Shown here: positions 38,731-49,249 of the stretch, one piece after another
Layout: each line of letters opens with the position of its first letter
Position numbering within the stretch: position 1 is the stretch's first letter
NCBI GenBank assembly: GCA_038025085.1
Contig: CM076148.1
Location: forward strand, 39,920,871-39,984,870
Direction: 5' to 3'
From: Tetragonia tetragonoides
Taxonomy: Eukaryota > Streptophyta > Magnoliopsida > Caryophyllales > Aizoaceae
DNA length: 64,000 nucleotides
Notes under the pieces: generated by a model
Seen by the model: the letters and a program-made list of their open reading frames with translations, nothing else
Told to the model about the DNA's origin: nothing
Databases searched by the model: none
Program-made: the position numbers and the translations under genes

Positions 38731-39250
38731 GATCCAATTCTGCATCACTTCATGACTTGATTAAGAACTATTATACTGAGGATTTGATAAATTTAGTGTA
38801 GAATGTGTTCCAGAGACCTGTTTCTAACAGATCAAATGATTGATTAAGCACTCAAATCCTGGCTTTCTGATAGTACTTGCATTGATAGCAAATATTAACA
38901 CTTTCTTGTACATGATGAACTAGGAAACTCTATAAAACTAATTAAGGTGATGAGAAAATTATCAGACAACCTACCAAACTACTTGCTGTGCTTGTGACAT
39001 AGCAGTATCTGAATAAATCAAATTCAAGGCCGAATATGTCAGAAATATTGATATGGAACAGAGTGAATATGCTTCAATTACTATTGTACATCTTCATTGT
39101 CTTACATATGTTGCTGAGTTTCTGTTTGTGTATGTTAATTGGAGCACGTAGTGCAGAAGACTTTTTTCGCATCTTCAAATACTGCTATATTTCTATAATA
39201 ACTGCCTGTTGCACGGAAATTGATCTAGAGAGCTCAACTTTTTATTTTAA

Positions 39251-39474
39251 GGGCATGCTTGGATTGGGGGTAATGATTAAAGGGGTAATGGGACAAATTA
39301 AAGGGTAAAATAGGAAGGTTAAGGTGGTGATGGGGTAATGATTAAGGGGGTTATGGAGGAAATGAAGGGAAAAATGGGGGTAATGCATTAAGGGGGTAAT
39401 GCCCACACCCTCCATTTTAGCCTATAATTCTACCTATTACCCCCTTAATCAGTACCCTCATTTCAAGCATGTCC
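39251..39474. mobile_element. Tourist-like (PIF/Harbinger) MITE, TSD TAA
   Basis: The left end GGGCATGCTTGGATTGGGGG and the complement of the right end GGACATGCTTGAAATGAGGG are inverted repeats. The similarity continues through TAATGATTAA/TACTGATTAA. The element is flanked by TAA at 39248-39250 and 39475-39477, the 3-bp TSD of PIF/Harbinger elements. It is 224 bp, with repeated GGGGGTAATG motifs and no coding capacity. Confidence 0.85.
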
Positions 39475-40480
39475 TAAGAAAATAATTTCGGGTGCTTTTG
39501 GCGCTGGATTTTACTCTATGGTTCTACAGATTTTTTTGTAATACTATGTCGTAGCAATTTTCCTTCAAAATAAAAGCAATGTTAAGCACTTGCTACTTTT
39601 ATTTCCCTGTATTTTGTGGATCATATCCTGGAACCTTGCCCCCAAAGGCGTTTTGTTCTATGATTTCGGCATTGTTGAGAAGACATGAGCATTGCATAAT
39701 GTTCTATGTTCATGAGGACCATAGGCATGGCACAATGTGGTCCATTATCATTTCCTATGGCATGTCAAGGTTCTTGTTTTGATGTTTCCTGAAGTGTGGT
39801 AGGCTTGTGCCCTTGTTCTTAGCAAATCAGTTTAATGGTCTATCTCTGCCTTTTCATCTTTGTCTCGTGTCAGTCATGCCATAGTGCAATTTGGGCGGGT
39901 TTATATCTTAAGGTAGTTGCTTCTGCTGGTATAACCTTCCTAGGAGTCTCCTCCAAATTGAAATAGAAAAAAGAACAAAAAAGCGCAAACTAAGTTACAT
40001 CTGCTAGGAAGATAATCAAATCTCTCATTAAATTATTTGGGTAATGTCTAGGACAATAACAATGCTTAGGGTTTTCCTACCACAGGGGGGATCTAGGTAG
40101 GTCATGATGTACGCAGCCGTGTCCCTGACTAGAGAAGACTAGCAGATAGGCTTTTGTTTGCGTAATGTCTGTCTAAGATTATTGTTTTCTTCACTTGGAC
40201 ACTCGAGGGTTCTCCTTAAATGCTTTTCAGAAATCGGGAGCATTTTTGTGGAAGTTCAGTCGCCTAGATTTAGTTCTAGATCCAGTGTCTTCCTGCTTTT
40301 CCTCCACTTCAGCTGAATCCTGCTTCCTGCATGACTCAATACTACATTTAGCCTACAGCAATAGCATTCGTATATGAATGGCATATTAATGAATGTGAAA
40401 GTGATTCTAATGCCTGAGACTGAAGTCTGACGAGATTCGCGTGGAGAGTACTTCAAAAGTATGATCGATCACGTGAGCCC

Positions 40481-40561
40481 CGGAGTTCCCCCAAACGCTT
40501 CAGTAGGGTAATTTCATTTGCCAAAATCCCCTAATGAAGTGCTCAGAGGAACTCTAGGGAA
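40481..40561 (-). ncRNA. MIR395: MIR395 hairpin, unit C (U7C seed variant)
   Basis: The minus-strand 3' arm (40503-40483) begins CTGAAGCGTTTGGGGG and ends AACTC. It differs from canonical miR395 only at base 7 (C instead of T/U). The 5' arm is unchanged (GTTCCTCTGAGCACTTCATT), so base 7 faces A and is unpaired in the precursor. The hairpin is otherwise fully paired. It is preceded by a good TATAAATA and a UPE-like element. Confidence 0.92.
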
Positions 40562-40626
40562 CACCTGACATGTTGTTGCCAAATGCCAATGCTTAATGTT
40601 CTGTATGAGGCCTGCTGTCACCTGGC

Positions 40627-40704
40627 TATTTATATGCAGTTGCTAGGAATTTGCTCAGTAAAATACTCTACTTGACCCAAATATCAAAACATTGAACCTA
40701 GCCG
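40627..40704 (-). promoter_or_regulatory. unit C MIR395 promoter: TATA box and UPE-like element
   Basis: On the minus strand a TATAAATA box lies at 40634-40627, 66 bases before the hairpin. On the plus strand CATTGAACCTAGCC is at 40690-40703. Spacing between the two elements (about 55 bases) matches units A and H. Downstream on the plus strand is the shared AGATCTGCAG ... AATATGCCATTCTTTCT block (about 40743-40776), also seen in units B, E, H and I. Confidence 0.65.
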
Positions 40705-41483
40705 TGATCCTGGGGTAGGTTAGATATAGAGAGAAAATCACAGATCTGCAGCTAGTGGTCAATATGCCATTCTTTCTGTAATATTACCTTTTGCTTTGCT
40801 GTTCTTTTCCCTTCCCTTTTGTTCTGTCACTTTCAAGTTTCAATTCTTCTCCAAAGAATGAATCCATTTTCTTTTCTTAGCAAGCTTGTGTAAACTATGT
40901 CTAATCTTTGCATCTTAGGCATTGCACACACAGGGTTTTGAAAATGATGTAAACTGTGAGCTGGTTCCAAATTTAGTTTTATTTTTTTGCTCCGTAAAAA
41001 GAGGGTGCAAGTGAATGGCGACCGAGGCACCCCATAAGGTTCAAATTTAGTTAGGACTTCAGAACCATGGGGTAACACCATAAGGTTGCCTTATTTATTA
41101 TATTTATTTTAGCTCTCCTGATTTTAAGATGAACCATGTTACTTGGACTTGGGTGCAAACAATGGTTAGGAATTAGGATGTAGATCTGAGGGTTGGACTT
41201 GGTTAATTTTGGGGTGTGCTGTTTGTCTTTGGTCTAATTTGAAGTATCCAAGTGACGTTAGGTGTTTTCAAGGTTTACAACTAGCACTATGGGTTAGTGG
41301 GGAACTATTGTTGAGATTGAGCAAAAAGAGATACCATGCTGTTTTATGGAGTAATACGTAGCGATAAAATGTGAATATTTCACTTGACTAACGGCGTAAA
41401 ATTTTTCGTAATGGAATATATGGAAACATTAAAGTAGCTAGAGAAAAAAGGGTAAATATTTTCATAATGTGGCTATAAATCCA

Positions 41484-41514
41484 ATGACATAATCAGGGGA
41501 ACTCCAGGGAACAC
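41484..41514 (-). ncRNA. half MIR395 hairpin relic, unit D (star arm only)
   Basis: The plus strand GACATAATCAGGGGAACTCC followed by AGGGAACACTTGA matches the outer arm shared by the other units (GTGCTCAGAGGAACTC, then TAGGGAACACCTGA). The facing mature arm cannot be found in the preceding 120 bases, so no hairpin can form. This is a dead unit. Confidence 0.6.
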
Positions 41515-41614
41515 TTGAAGACTTGTCAATACAAAGCTTAATGCTCTCTTTAGGCAACTCTTGGGCATATCATAGTTTAGTTAGCAGAAAATTTATACTG
41601 AACTTTGCCACAAA

Positions 41615-41700
41615 TATCTCAAAGCTGAACCCAAATCAAGGCTAAGATGTCAGAGGTCTTAGGCCTTAGAGGAGACTGAGAAGCTCCAAGAAACTTCAAC
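41615..41700 (+). pseudogene. decayed fragment of PBL kinase exon 6 (2)
   Basis: The text CTGAACCCAAATCAAGGC, followed by TAAGATGTCAGAGGTCTTA, parallels kinase exon 6 (CTGAACCAAGATCACGGC, then CTAAAATATCAGAGGTATTA, about 33858-33893). After a small internal duplication, GAGGAGACTGAGAAGCTCC follows as in GAGGAACTTGAGAAGCTGC. Indels break the frame. The fragment lies exactly where other MIR395 units carry their UPE-like element. Confidence 0.7.
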
Positions 41701-43219
41701 ACGTTGATTGTCATTTTATTGCCATTCTTGTGTGCTTGTTGCGCCTGGAGCAGAGTTGATCTGTTTCAATTTGCTTGTGAATCATCATCTACTTACATGA
41801 ATTGATGTGTGAGAGCTGTGCGCATTTGGTGGCACACAGAACCACTAAGACTGCCTTCAGCTCCAAAGTTGAGGCAACAAATTTAGTTGCACGCGCCTTT
41901 TCAGTGATGTAGCATTGTATCTTAAGGATCACTGCCATGTTCAGAAATTTCTTGTTTCCTTTGTATTTCCTGCATTGATGTCAGATGTAAATGACTCATT
42001 TGACAATTTCACATTTAGGATTGTTCAGGACTGAAACAATGTATATCTTTTGGTTTTGATTGTTCATGATGAAATGTGCCCAGGAGAGGTGCATTCCCAC
42101 TGTTGGTGACTTGAAGCTCACATGCTAGAACATGAAGCTTTCTTTTTCTCAAGGGTGAGGGAGGCTATAAATACAACTACGCGGTGTTTGGTAAGATTAC
42201 TAATTTGGGTGTTTTCCTGTTTTGAGCTGTGAAGAGGTTGTCCCCTAGTTAAGGCAGGCATAATTTTTGCATTTCTATTTGAGAACCTATCCCTAAGTTT
42301 GTCCTACACAGTATAATGCATTAGTGCAATTCAGTTTCGAGACTGTCCACATTTCACAATCTTCTTGATATCGACAATTTCCACTGCAATATATAGTGAC
42401 TTACCAAGTGAATGATAGGGTTATTCATGAATTTGTTTTACATTTTTTCTCAACGCTACTTTGATGACCTTTATTGGTCATTAGACTCATCATAGTAAGT
42501 TTAATGGCCTTCTGAGTGCTGAGTATCTATCCTTTGTTTTCGCTTTGGTGCATGAGACTTATCTTCTACGTTACTATTACTGATATGGCAAGCAATTTCC
42601 CTCTGAAAACCAAAGGAAGTCACAGTGGCTAATGGATGATCTTGTCCTATTATATTATGACATAGATAATTTCAGGAGTATCTAATAGTCTATGGTCATC
42701 CGAAGTTGGCTACTTGGCTTCCTTCATTAGGAAGCACAAGCTTCCAATATTGAGTAGTGCTTTGATTACTAATTTGAGAAACTACGTGATTTTAGTTTCT
42801 GCATTGCAAGCTAAATTAAAGAAACTTTAGCTGAAGAAATTCATTATTTTGATTACTAATTTTTTGTTTTGTTAGCTCTGAAACCCTGTTCTTCAGTCCT
42901 TTTCCTTCTTTTCAGTTTTGACCCTTCCAAGGAAATAAAGCATAGAGTAAGACACATGCTACGCTTATATATTCAAAAAGTTCACTGGAAGTCTTGTTTT
43001 TAACCTTGGCATTATCCTCACCCAAGCTGATACCCTTAGTTAAGTCATTATTAGAAAGCCTAATTTTACCTTTTGGCTCACTTTGAATATGTCATAATTA
43101 GAAAGCATGATTTCGATTAGCGAATAGCATTTGAAACGATTAGATACCTTCTAAGCGATGCTCGTTGAGATTTCACAAAATACTCAGACCTATCAGCAAG
43201 ATGTTTATCAAATGATTCC

Positions 43220-43296
43220 AGGAGTTCCCCCAAACACTTCAGTAGGAACAAATTTTGGCCGAGCCCCAATGAAGTGCTCAGAGGAACTCTAGGAAA
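43220..43296 (-). ncRNA. MIR395: MIR395 hairpin, unit E
   Basis: The minus-strand 3' arm (43242-43222) is identical to canonical miR395 (CTGAAGTGTTTGGGGG, AACTC). The 5' arm GTTCCTCTGAGCACTTCATT is intact. The loop is short and GGCC-containing. The TATA position upstream is altered (CCAATATGTAG on the minus strand at 43367-43357), and a hAT-type MITE separates it from the distal promoter block, so expression may be changed. Confidence 0.92.
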
Positions 43297-43403
43297 CAAT
43301 TGATGAGTTGCTAATACTGAATGATCCCATGTATGCCATTCTTCAAATCGCTCTGGCTACATATTGGCTACTCCTAAGAATATGCTTAGTAGAAATTCTG
43401 ATT

Positions 43404-43795
43404 CAGGGTTGCCAAATTCTCCGTACGCTCAGTTCGAGAACGTAGTACGAATTCGCAGTTCGCTCCTCACAGAGAGCTACATTCGCTAGGGGTATTGCAT
43501 ATGACTAGTTCGCGTATCTGGGATGGGCTAATTTTTGAAGATTTACTTGCCAGATAAGAAGGAATAAGGAATGAAAGGGACAATTAGTACAAATTGGTTT
43601 AGATAAATAAACTAAAAGATCTTTCGTGGCAGAAACCACGGATGAAATAAGTCCAATCTGCAGTTTTTGGCCACTTTTTCTGGCCTACTACTAAGTTCAC
43701 CACATCGAGAGTACTAGTACGTTGGAGAACTGTGAACTGTACGTGGGAGTACAGTTCGCAGTTCGCTAGGGGTATGAGAGAATTCGGTAACCCTG
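43404..43795. mobile_element. hAT-type MITE inserted in the unit E promoter
   Basis: The ends are CAGGGTTGCCAAATTCTC and, as complement of the right end, CAGGGTTACCGAATTCTC (two mismatches in 18). A perfect 8-bp TSD TTCTGATT lies at 43396-43403 and 43796-43803. It is 392 bp, with subterminal GCAGTTCGCT and AGTTCGC motifs and no transposase. It splits the MIR395 promoter between the TATA region and the GTGAACCTGG UPE-like remnant at about 43823. Confidence 0.92.
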
Positions 43796-45950
43796 TTCTG
43801 ATTGACCTGAAAGGACTCAGCAGTGAACCTGGTCGCTACTCTTGGGTAGATTAGAAGGAATGCTGGAGAGAATAACAATCTGCAGCTGACAAATTAATAT
43901 GCCATTCTTTCTATCTTTTCTTGGCTTTGGTAATCTTATTGTAGCCTTTTCTTTTTCCAGTCATTTTCTTCTTAAAGGTTAAGTTTCTAGCCCACTCGGT
44001 TTTCTATTGTTTCATAAGTGTTTATACAACCAGAATTCCTGACCAAGTTCAAGTTCTGAATACACACCACTTAGGAGTTCTAAAAGACATAATGGCTCAT
44101 ATTGGACTGTAGAGTTGTATGGAAGTTTATAGATCTTTTTCATTAAAGAAAAGAAAAGAAATCTACTCATGAGAATTTAGCTACTACAGAGCAGTATTTC
44201 CTTTTCTACTGTTTGGGCCCAGGGGCAGGGGTGCTCGAAACAGTCCATACATGACCTCTTTAATGCAAGAACTGCAGGAGTAAATTCATTAATCTGTAAC
44301 ATATTTCTGTTAGATTTCTTTTTGTAAGGTGCAAGCACAGTATGTTAGTTTGCTTGCATTTTTCTGTGAAACATTTCTGCACAGTAGAGTATACTTGCTT
44401 AGTAGCTGGACTTGATGAATTAGTCAAGATTGTTTTATAGGACTATTTTCAACAATTCAAATGATTGAATAAGCTTTCAACTATTGGAATCGTGTGACCA
44501 GGCGTTGAAGCTTCCTCTGCTGAAGCGCAATTGCTTTGGCTTGGCGCTTGTTTAGATAGTAGATACTAACACTTTCCTGGTCATGTAAGCAACTAACTAT
44601 TCTACTAAGATAGCAAAGTTTTTATGTTAGATAATCTAACTTCCATTCCTACACTTCATTATAAGCAATGTTTGAACGAACCAAAACTCAACACTCCAAA
44701 TGTCAAAGTTACATGGCCTTAAACATGCAGGTAAACAAAGTTTTAGTATCATTCTTGTTAATTTCTCACCGAGAACAGTGAATTTGATGCCCATGGCTCC
44801 TCCACTTCCCAGTTACCCTCTCATTGGCAATCTCCTAGTACTAGTTGACTTGGAACAGAGTGATTATGCTTCAGTTACTGTTGTATAATTTCATATTGCC
44901 TTGCATGTATTGCTGAGTTACTGTTTGTTTATATTGTTATAGCACTGTTGCACATACTGCACAAAACATTGCAAGTTTAGATACCATATCAATGACAACT
45001 GTCCTTTCCTCTGAAGTTGAGCTAGAGTTTTGGATTGCTGGAGTTCTCTCTATGGTTGTATTGATATATGTTAAAATCATTGTCTTAGCATTAGCAGTAG
45101 TCATTTTGAACTATTGCATGTGTTGCAGTCGTCGCTGCTTTCACTTCCCTGCTGTATCATAACTTAGGAGAATAATTTTATTTTATTTGTTAACGTTTGA
45201 CATTGTTGAAAAACACGGGCATCTCAGTAACAGTGTTTCCTGATCTGTACTTGTTCATGATGTTCAATATGGGCATTGCACAATGTGGTTCATTATTGTT
45301 CCTTATGACATGTCAAGGTTCCTGCTCTGTGTTTCCTGCAGCTCAACTGACTCCTGAGTTACATGTATTTGTCTCCTCAAAATGGATAGGCTTGTTACAA
45401 TTAAGTTCAATGGCCTTATCAATCGATGCTTTCTCTGTTTTCTGTTTTCATATTTTGAAGATAGCTTCTGCGATGTGATCTTCTTCAGAAACCACAGTAA
45501 AAACAGGAAAGAAAATATGTAAAGGCAAACTCTTGCATCAGCTATGAAGATAATCAACTGTCTCTCATTAGATAATTTTCATAATGACTACAACAAGAAC
45601 ACCTTACGTAAGGCCACTTCAGGCGGGGTCTGGGGAGGTTAAGATTTACGCAGCCTTACTGTTATTTTCTGACTAATAAAGACTAGCTTAGAGTGGCTAT
45701 AATATGGGTAATATCTGTCAAATTATTCCTTCCTTCAGTTACTGATACATTTTTAATCCCATTCCTTGTAGTTGTACATCCTCCTTCCTCCATTTGACCT
45801 GAATCCTGCTGTCTGCATGACTCATATGTAATACGTTTAGCCTACAACATTAGCATTCATATATCAGTGGCATATTCATAGATCATTACCTGGTGATGAG
45901 TGGAGGTGATTCTCTTGAAATATACGTAGTATGATTGATCAAATGAACCC

Positions 45951-46031
45951 GGGAGTTCCCCCAAACACTTCAGTAGGGTGATATTTTCCCCGAAATCCCC
46001 CCAATGAAGTGTTCAGAGGAACTCTAGGGAA
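45951..46031 (-). ncRNA. MIR395: MIR395 hairpin, unit F
   Basis: The minus-strand 3' arm (45973-45953) is identical to canonical miR395. The 5' arm has GTTCCTCTGAACACTTCATT, one base different from the other units, which gives an A-U in place of a C-G contact. The fold is complete. No UPE-like element lies between this unit and unit G, which starts only 250 bases away, so F may be processed from a longer transcript begun upstream of unit H. Confidence 0.93.
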
Positions 46032-46201
46032 CATCTGATATATTATTGTTGCCAATGCTTGATGTTCTCATGTATATAATAGGCCTGATCTCACACCGGT
46101 TATGTAAAATGCAGTTCCTAGGACTTTACTCAGCAGAAAAGATTGTGTTGACCCAAATCTCATGAAAAATACTTTGGAAGTGTGATAGATCAAGTGAACC
46201 C

Positions 46202-46282
46202 GGGAGTTCCCCCAAACGCTTCAGTAGGGTAATTTGTTTTCCGAAAATTCCCCAATGAAGTGCTCAGAGGAACTCTAGGGAA
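46202..46282 (-). ncRNA. MIR395: MIR395 hairpin, unit G (U7C seed variant)
   Basis: The 3' arm on the minus strand (46224-46204) begins CTGAAGCGTTTGGGGG, the same base-7 change as units C and H, and ends AACTC. The partner arm GTTCCTCTGAGCACTTCATT is intact. Its upstream region is a truncated version of the unit H promoter: the TTGACCCAAAT block is kept and the UPE-like element is absent. Confidence 0.92.
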
Positions 46283-46436
46283 CACCTGATATGTTGTTGT
46301 CAATGCTTGATGTTCTCATGTATATATGAGGCGTGCTCTCATCTGGCTTGTTATGAGCAGTTCCTAGGACATTGCTCAGCAGAAAAGATTGTGGTTGACC
46401 CAAATACCACAATAGTATGTTCGATCAAGTGAACCC

Positions 46437-46518
46437 AGGAGTTCCCCCAAACGCTTCAGTAGGGGTAAGTTGCTTAGCAAGAAATCCCTAATGAAGTGCT
46501 CAGAGGAACTCTTGGGAA
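46437..46518 (-). ncRNA. MIR395: MIR395 hairpin, unit H (U7C seed variant)
   Basis: The 3' arm on the minus strand (46459-46439) begins CTGAAGCGTTTGGGGG and ends AACTC. The 5' arm GTTCCTCTGAGCACTTCATT is intact. Units F, G and H are spaced 251 and 235 bases apart, the closest spacing in the cluster, and only H has a complete promoter. This suggests a three-hairpin primary transcript. Both arms and flanks are nearly identical to unit G. Confidence 0.92.
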
Positions 46519-46583
46519 CACCTGATGTATGCTGCCAATGCTTGATGTTCTTAAGATATATATGAGACTTGCTCTCATCTGGC

Positions 46584-46663
46584 TATTTATATGCAGTTCC
46601 TAGGACTTTGCTCAGCTGAAATGATTGTGGTTGACCCTAATCTCAAAGCATTGAACCTAGCCG
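46584..46663 (-). promoter_or_regulatory. unit H MIR395 promoter: TATA box and UPE-like element
   Basis: On the minus strand a TATAAATA box lies at 46591-46584, 66 bases before the hairpin. CATTGAACCTAGCCG (plus strand) lies at 46649-46663. The neighbouring TTGACC and CTCAAAG motifs are shared with units A, C and E. This may serve hairpins H, G and F together. Confidence 0.65.
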
Positions 46664-46865
46664 TGATCTTGGCTAAGTTAGACGAATGGAAGCGAGGGAG
46701 AGGGAGAGGGAGAGAGAGAATCAGAGATCTGTAGCAAGTGGTCAATATGCCCATTCTTTGTCCAACAATAGTACTTTTGTGCTTTGCTATACTCATCCCT
46801 CCTCATTCTTCTGTCACTTTCATTTCTACTCCAAAGGACGAAACTTTTTTTTCTTTTCTACTATT

Positions 46866-47185
46866 AAAATTTGATCCGACCCTAAACCCGACCCGTAAAA
46901 ACCGATGGAAAACTAACCTAACAGCTCGAAAGCCAAGTAAAAGTTTACATAGAAAAGCATTAAAACTGGGGCAAATGAGATTAACCGACCCGAACCCGCT
47001 AAAATAGGCATAAAAAGGGGCCAAACCCGAAAACCCGATCCGAACCCGACCGGAAAAAACGGACAAAAACTGGCTTCATATCTTGAAAGTCCATTAAGAG
47101 TTTGTATACGAACATACTTAAACCGGGAAAAATGAGTACGACCCGACCCGAATCGACCTGACCGACCCTTTTCACAGCTCTAAAT
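46866..47185. mobile_element. eroded MITE of the CCCGACCC-rich family
   Basis: Repeated ACCCGAACCCG, CCGACCCGTAAAA and GACCTGACCGACCC motifs match the interior of the element at 18577-18868. The right edge CCCTTTTCACAGCTCTA resembles TTTGCCAGATCTA. No TSD can be recognised. It lies just upstream of unit H in the MIR395 cluster. Confidence 0.5.
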
Positions 47186-47540
47186 TTATTTGCTTGTATA
47201 AAGTAAACCTGAGATATTTTCCTCTTTACCAATGCATACTCTTGGTTTCAGTAAATATTTGGATGCAAACTGTTACAGTTCTAAATCTTACATGGCTTTA
47301 TGCTTACATTTTAGCCACTGGTCTAACGTACCGTTCCCAAATTTTGTTTATATTTATTTGCTTTTTTGTTGGGAACTTGGGATTGAGCCTTAGTTGGCTA
47401 TGAAAGTTGGAGTTGTCTAGTTTCAAGGATTAATGTTTGTTTTTCGTCTACTTAGTAAGTGTTGAAATGTCTATAGTTGCTGTCTTAAGGTTCACAAGGT
47501 GCATTTCGGGTTAGTCGGTTAAAATGAGAATGAGCCGGGC

Positions 47541-47618
47541 TGGAGTTCCCCTGACCCCTTCAGCACAATGATCTGGTTATCTTAAGCCCCCAGTGATGTG
47601 CTCAGAAATACTCTAGGG
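47541..47618 (-). ncRNA. degenerate MIR395 hairpin, unit I
   Basis: On the minus strand the mature-arm position (47563-47543) reads CTGAAGGGGTCAGGGG then AACTC. The five terminal and six initial bases agree with miR395 but the middle is altered. The partner arm retains GAGCACATCACTGGGGG. The stem is weak, and a hAT-type MITE sits immediately beyond it, so this unit is probably non-functional. Confidence 0.6.
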
Positions 47619-47624
47619 AACATC

Positions 47625-48106
47625 TAGGGGTGGCAAAATGATCATGTCGTGTCATGTTCGTGTTCGTGTCGAGAATAAACGTGTCAGAAATCTCTCAACT
47701 CTAACCCAACCCCTTTAATAATCGTGTCGAAATTGTCAACACTAACCCAACTCGTTTAATAATCGTGTCACCGTCGTGTCGACCTGCTAACCTATTTGAC
47801 CAATTTAACTAATTTTTTCTTTCAAAAATTACAAAAAAAAACACTTCAATAAATATATAATCACTGCTAGAAGTAAGGTAAATTGTTTATTTTCACTTCA
47901 ATTTTGTAGTAATATTGGTTTAATCGTGTTAAAGCATGTCAGTTCCGTGTTTGAAATCTCAACCTGAACCTAACCCATTTAATTAATCGTGTCAGTCGTG
48001 TTCAACCTATTTAATTAAACGCGTCGAAAACCCTTGACACTAACCCACTACTTTCGTGTCCGGTTCGTGTCGTGTTGTCGTGTCGTGTCAGCTTTTGCCA
48101 GCCCTA
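47625..48106. mobile_element. hAT-type MITE in unit I
   Basis: The ends are TAGGGGTGGCAAAA and TTTTGCCAGCCCTA (inverted, one difference). Flanking 8-bp repeats GGAACATC (47617-47624) and GGAACCTC (48107-48114) differ by one base. The first lies in the GGGAACAYCT sequence at the outer edge of the MIR395 hairpin. The element is 482 bp, with many TCGTGTCG/CGTGTC motifs and no transposase. Confidence 0.85.
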
Positions 48107-48254
48107 GGAACCTCTAATGACTTGCCAATACAAAGCTTGATGCTCTTTCTGATTATTTGTTTTTAGGCAGTTTGTGTTAATATAATGTGCTTAATTAAAT
48201 TAGCAAGACAGATTTTATTTGCCATTATCAAAAAAAGAGCTTGAACTATTATAT

Positions 48255-48268
48255 AATGAACCTAGCCA
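48255..48268 (-). promoter_or_regulatory. UPE/EIL-like element of unit I
   Basis: The plus strand AATGAACCTAGCC contains ATGAACCT, a full match to the EIN3-like binding consensus AYGWAYCT. It is followed by the conserved AGATCTGCAG block near 48340. It belongs to the degenerate unit I, displaced from its hairpin by the MITE. Confidence 0.45.
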
Positions 48269-48299
48269 TGACTGTGGGCTAGATTCTATCTTAGAGCTA

Positions 48300-49249
48300 G
48301 GCAGTCCACATTAGGCACACACAGAAAGAGAGAATCAAAGATCTGCAGTACTGACTACTGAATGATCAGTATGCTATTCTTTCTCTGCCCTTTTTTTTTT
48401 TGTTGCTGCTCTTGTCCCTCTTTTTTTGTGTCATTTTCACTTTTAATCAAATGACACAATTTTTGTTACTTTTTGTTGCTTTTTTATCATGAAAAGCATG
48501 CTTGTAACAAGATGCTGATGTCTCTGCCTGTTTTTCCATGCACATTCTTGGTTTCAGTTAATATCTGACATGCACTCAAATATCTTTTTGTGAGATCCAG
48601 TCAAAAATTTTCTTTTTTCTTTTTCTTTTTAAAGGGAAATAAGACTTTAATTTGTTTCCTTGCACAAAATGTTGCCTAATTTAGTTTCATATATAACTCA
48701 TAAGAAGTATTTGGTATCCAGACTTGAACATGAGTACTGAAGATGGTGCAAGAATCCGGAGTGACGTAGGTTGTTGTAGTTGCGTGTGCTTCATCTAATT
48801 TTATGTTTACTAACTTAACTTTCAATTTTTATAGAGAACTTATTTAAGTGCAGGGGCCGGGGATCGGATTAGACGGCTTTGATATGCATGAGTTACATGA
48901 GTAGCTTCAGTTTACAGACATTGGCCTCTGTAAATTTCACGAGGGGGCTCACATGATTTTGGCTTTGAAAATGTTATTTGGTGTTATAAGCCTCCTTAAT
49001 TAAGCTAAAGATTCTGAGAAAGTTGTTATGCTTAGCTTAGTAACTGATTTTGATCTCTGATAGTACAATTTGACTGGCTGAGTTAGCATTAACTATTTCA
49101 TTCATCATGGAAAACATGACAACTCCTAACATTAAGGAAATCCTGCTGTTATATACTTATATATGTTAATCATCACATCATTATCCAATTTCCAGTTGCA
49201 AAAACCAAATCTCTCAGCTTAAAAACTTTATTTGTAATCGCAAATTGCA
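48300..49249. other. spacer between MIR395 cluster and PQQ gene
   Basis: AT-rich and pyrimidine-rich spacer with no supported gene. The right end should hold the promoter of the PQQ-repeat gene, but no clear TATA box was identified. Confidence 0.4.

Noticed and set aside
44700..44888. short frame with PPLPSYPLIGNLL, resembling the proline-rich N-terminus of cytochrome P450s
   Set aside because: Only a few residues match, there is no downstream P450 sequence, and the region is a duplicated MIR395 spacer.
35581..46520. repeated GTTCCCCCAAACACTTCAGT motifs first considered as a CRISPR-like array
   Set aside because: Spacing is irregular, each motif is paired with an inverted partner, and the sequence is miR395. 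CRISPR arrays do not occur in plant nuclear DNA.
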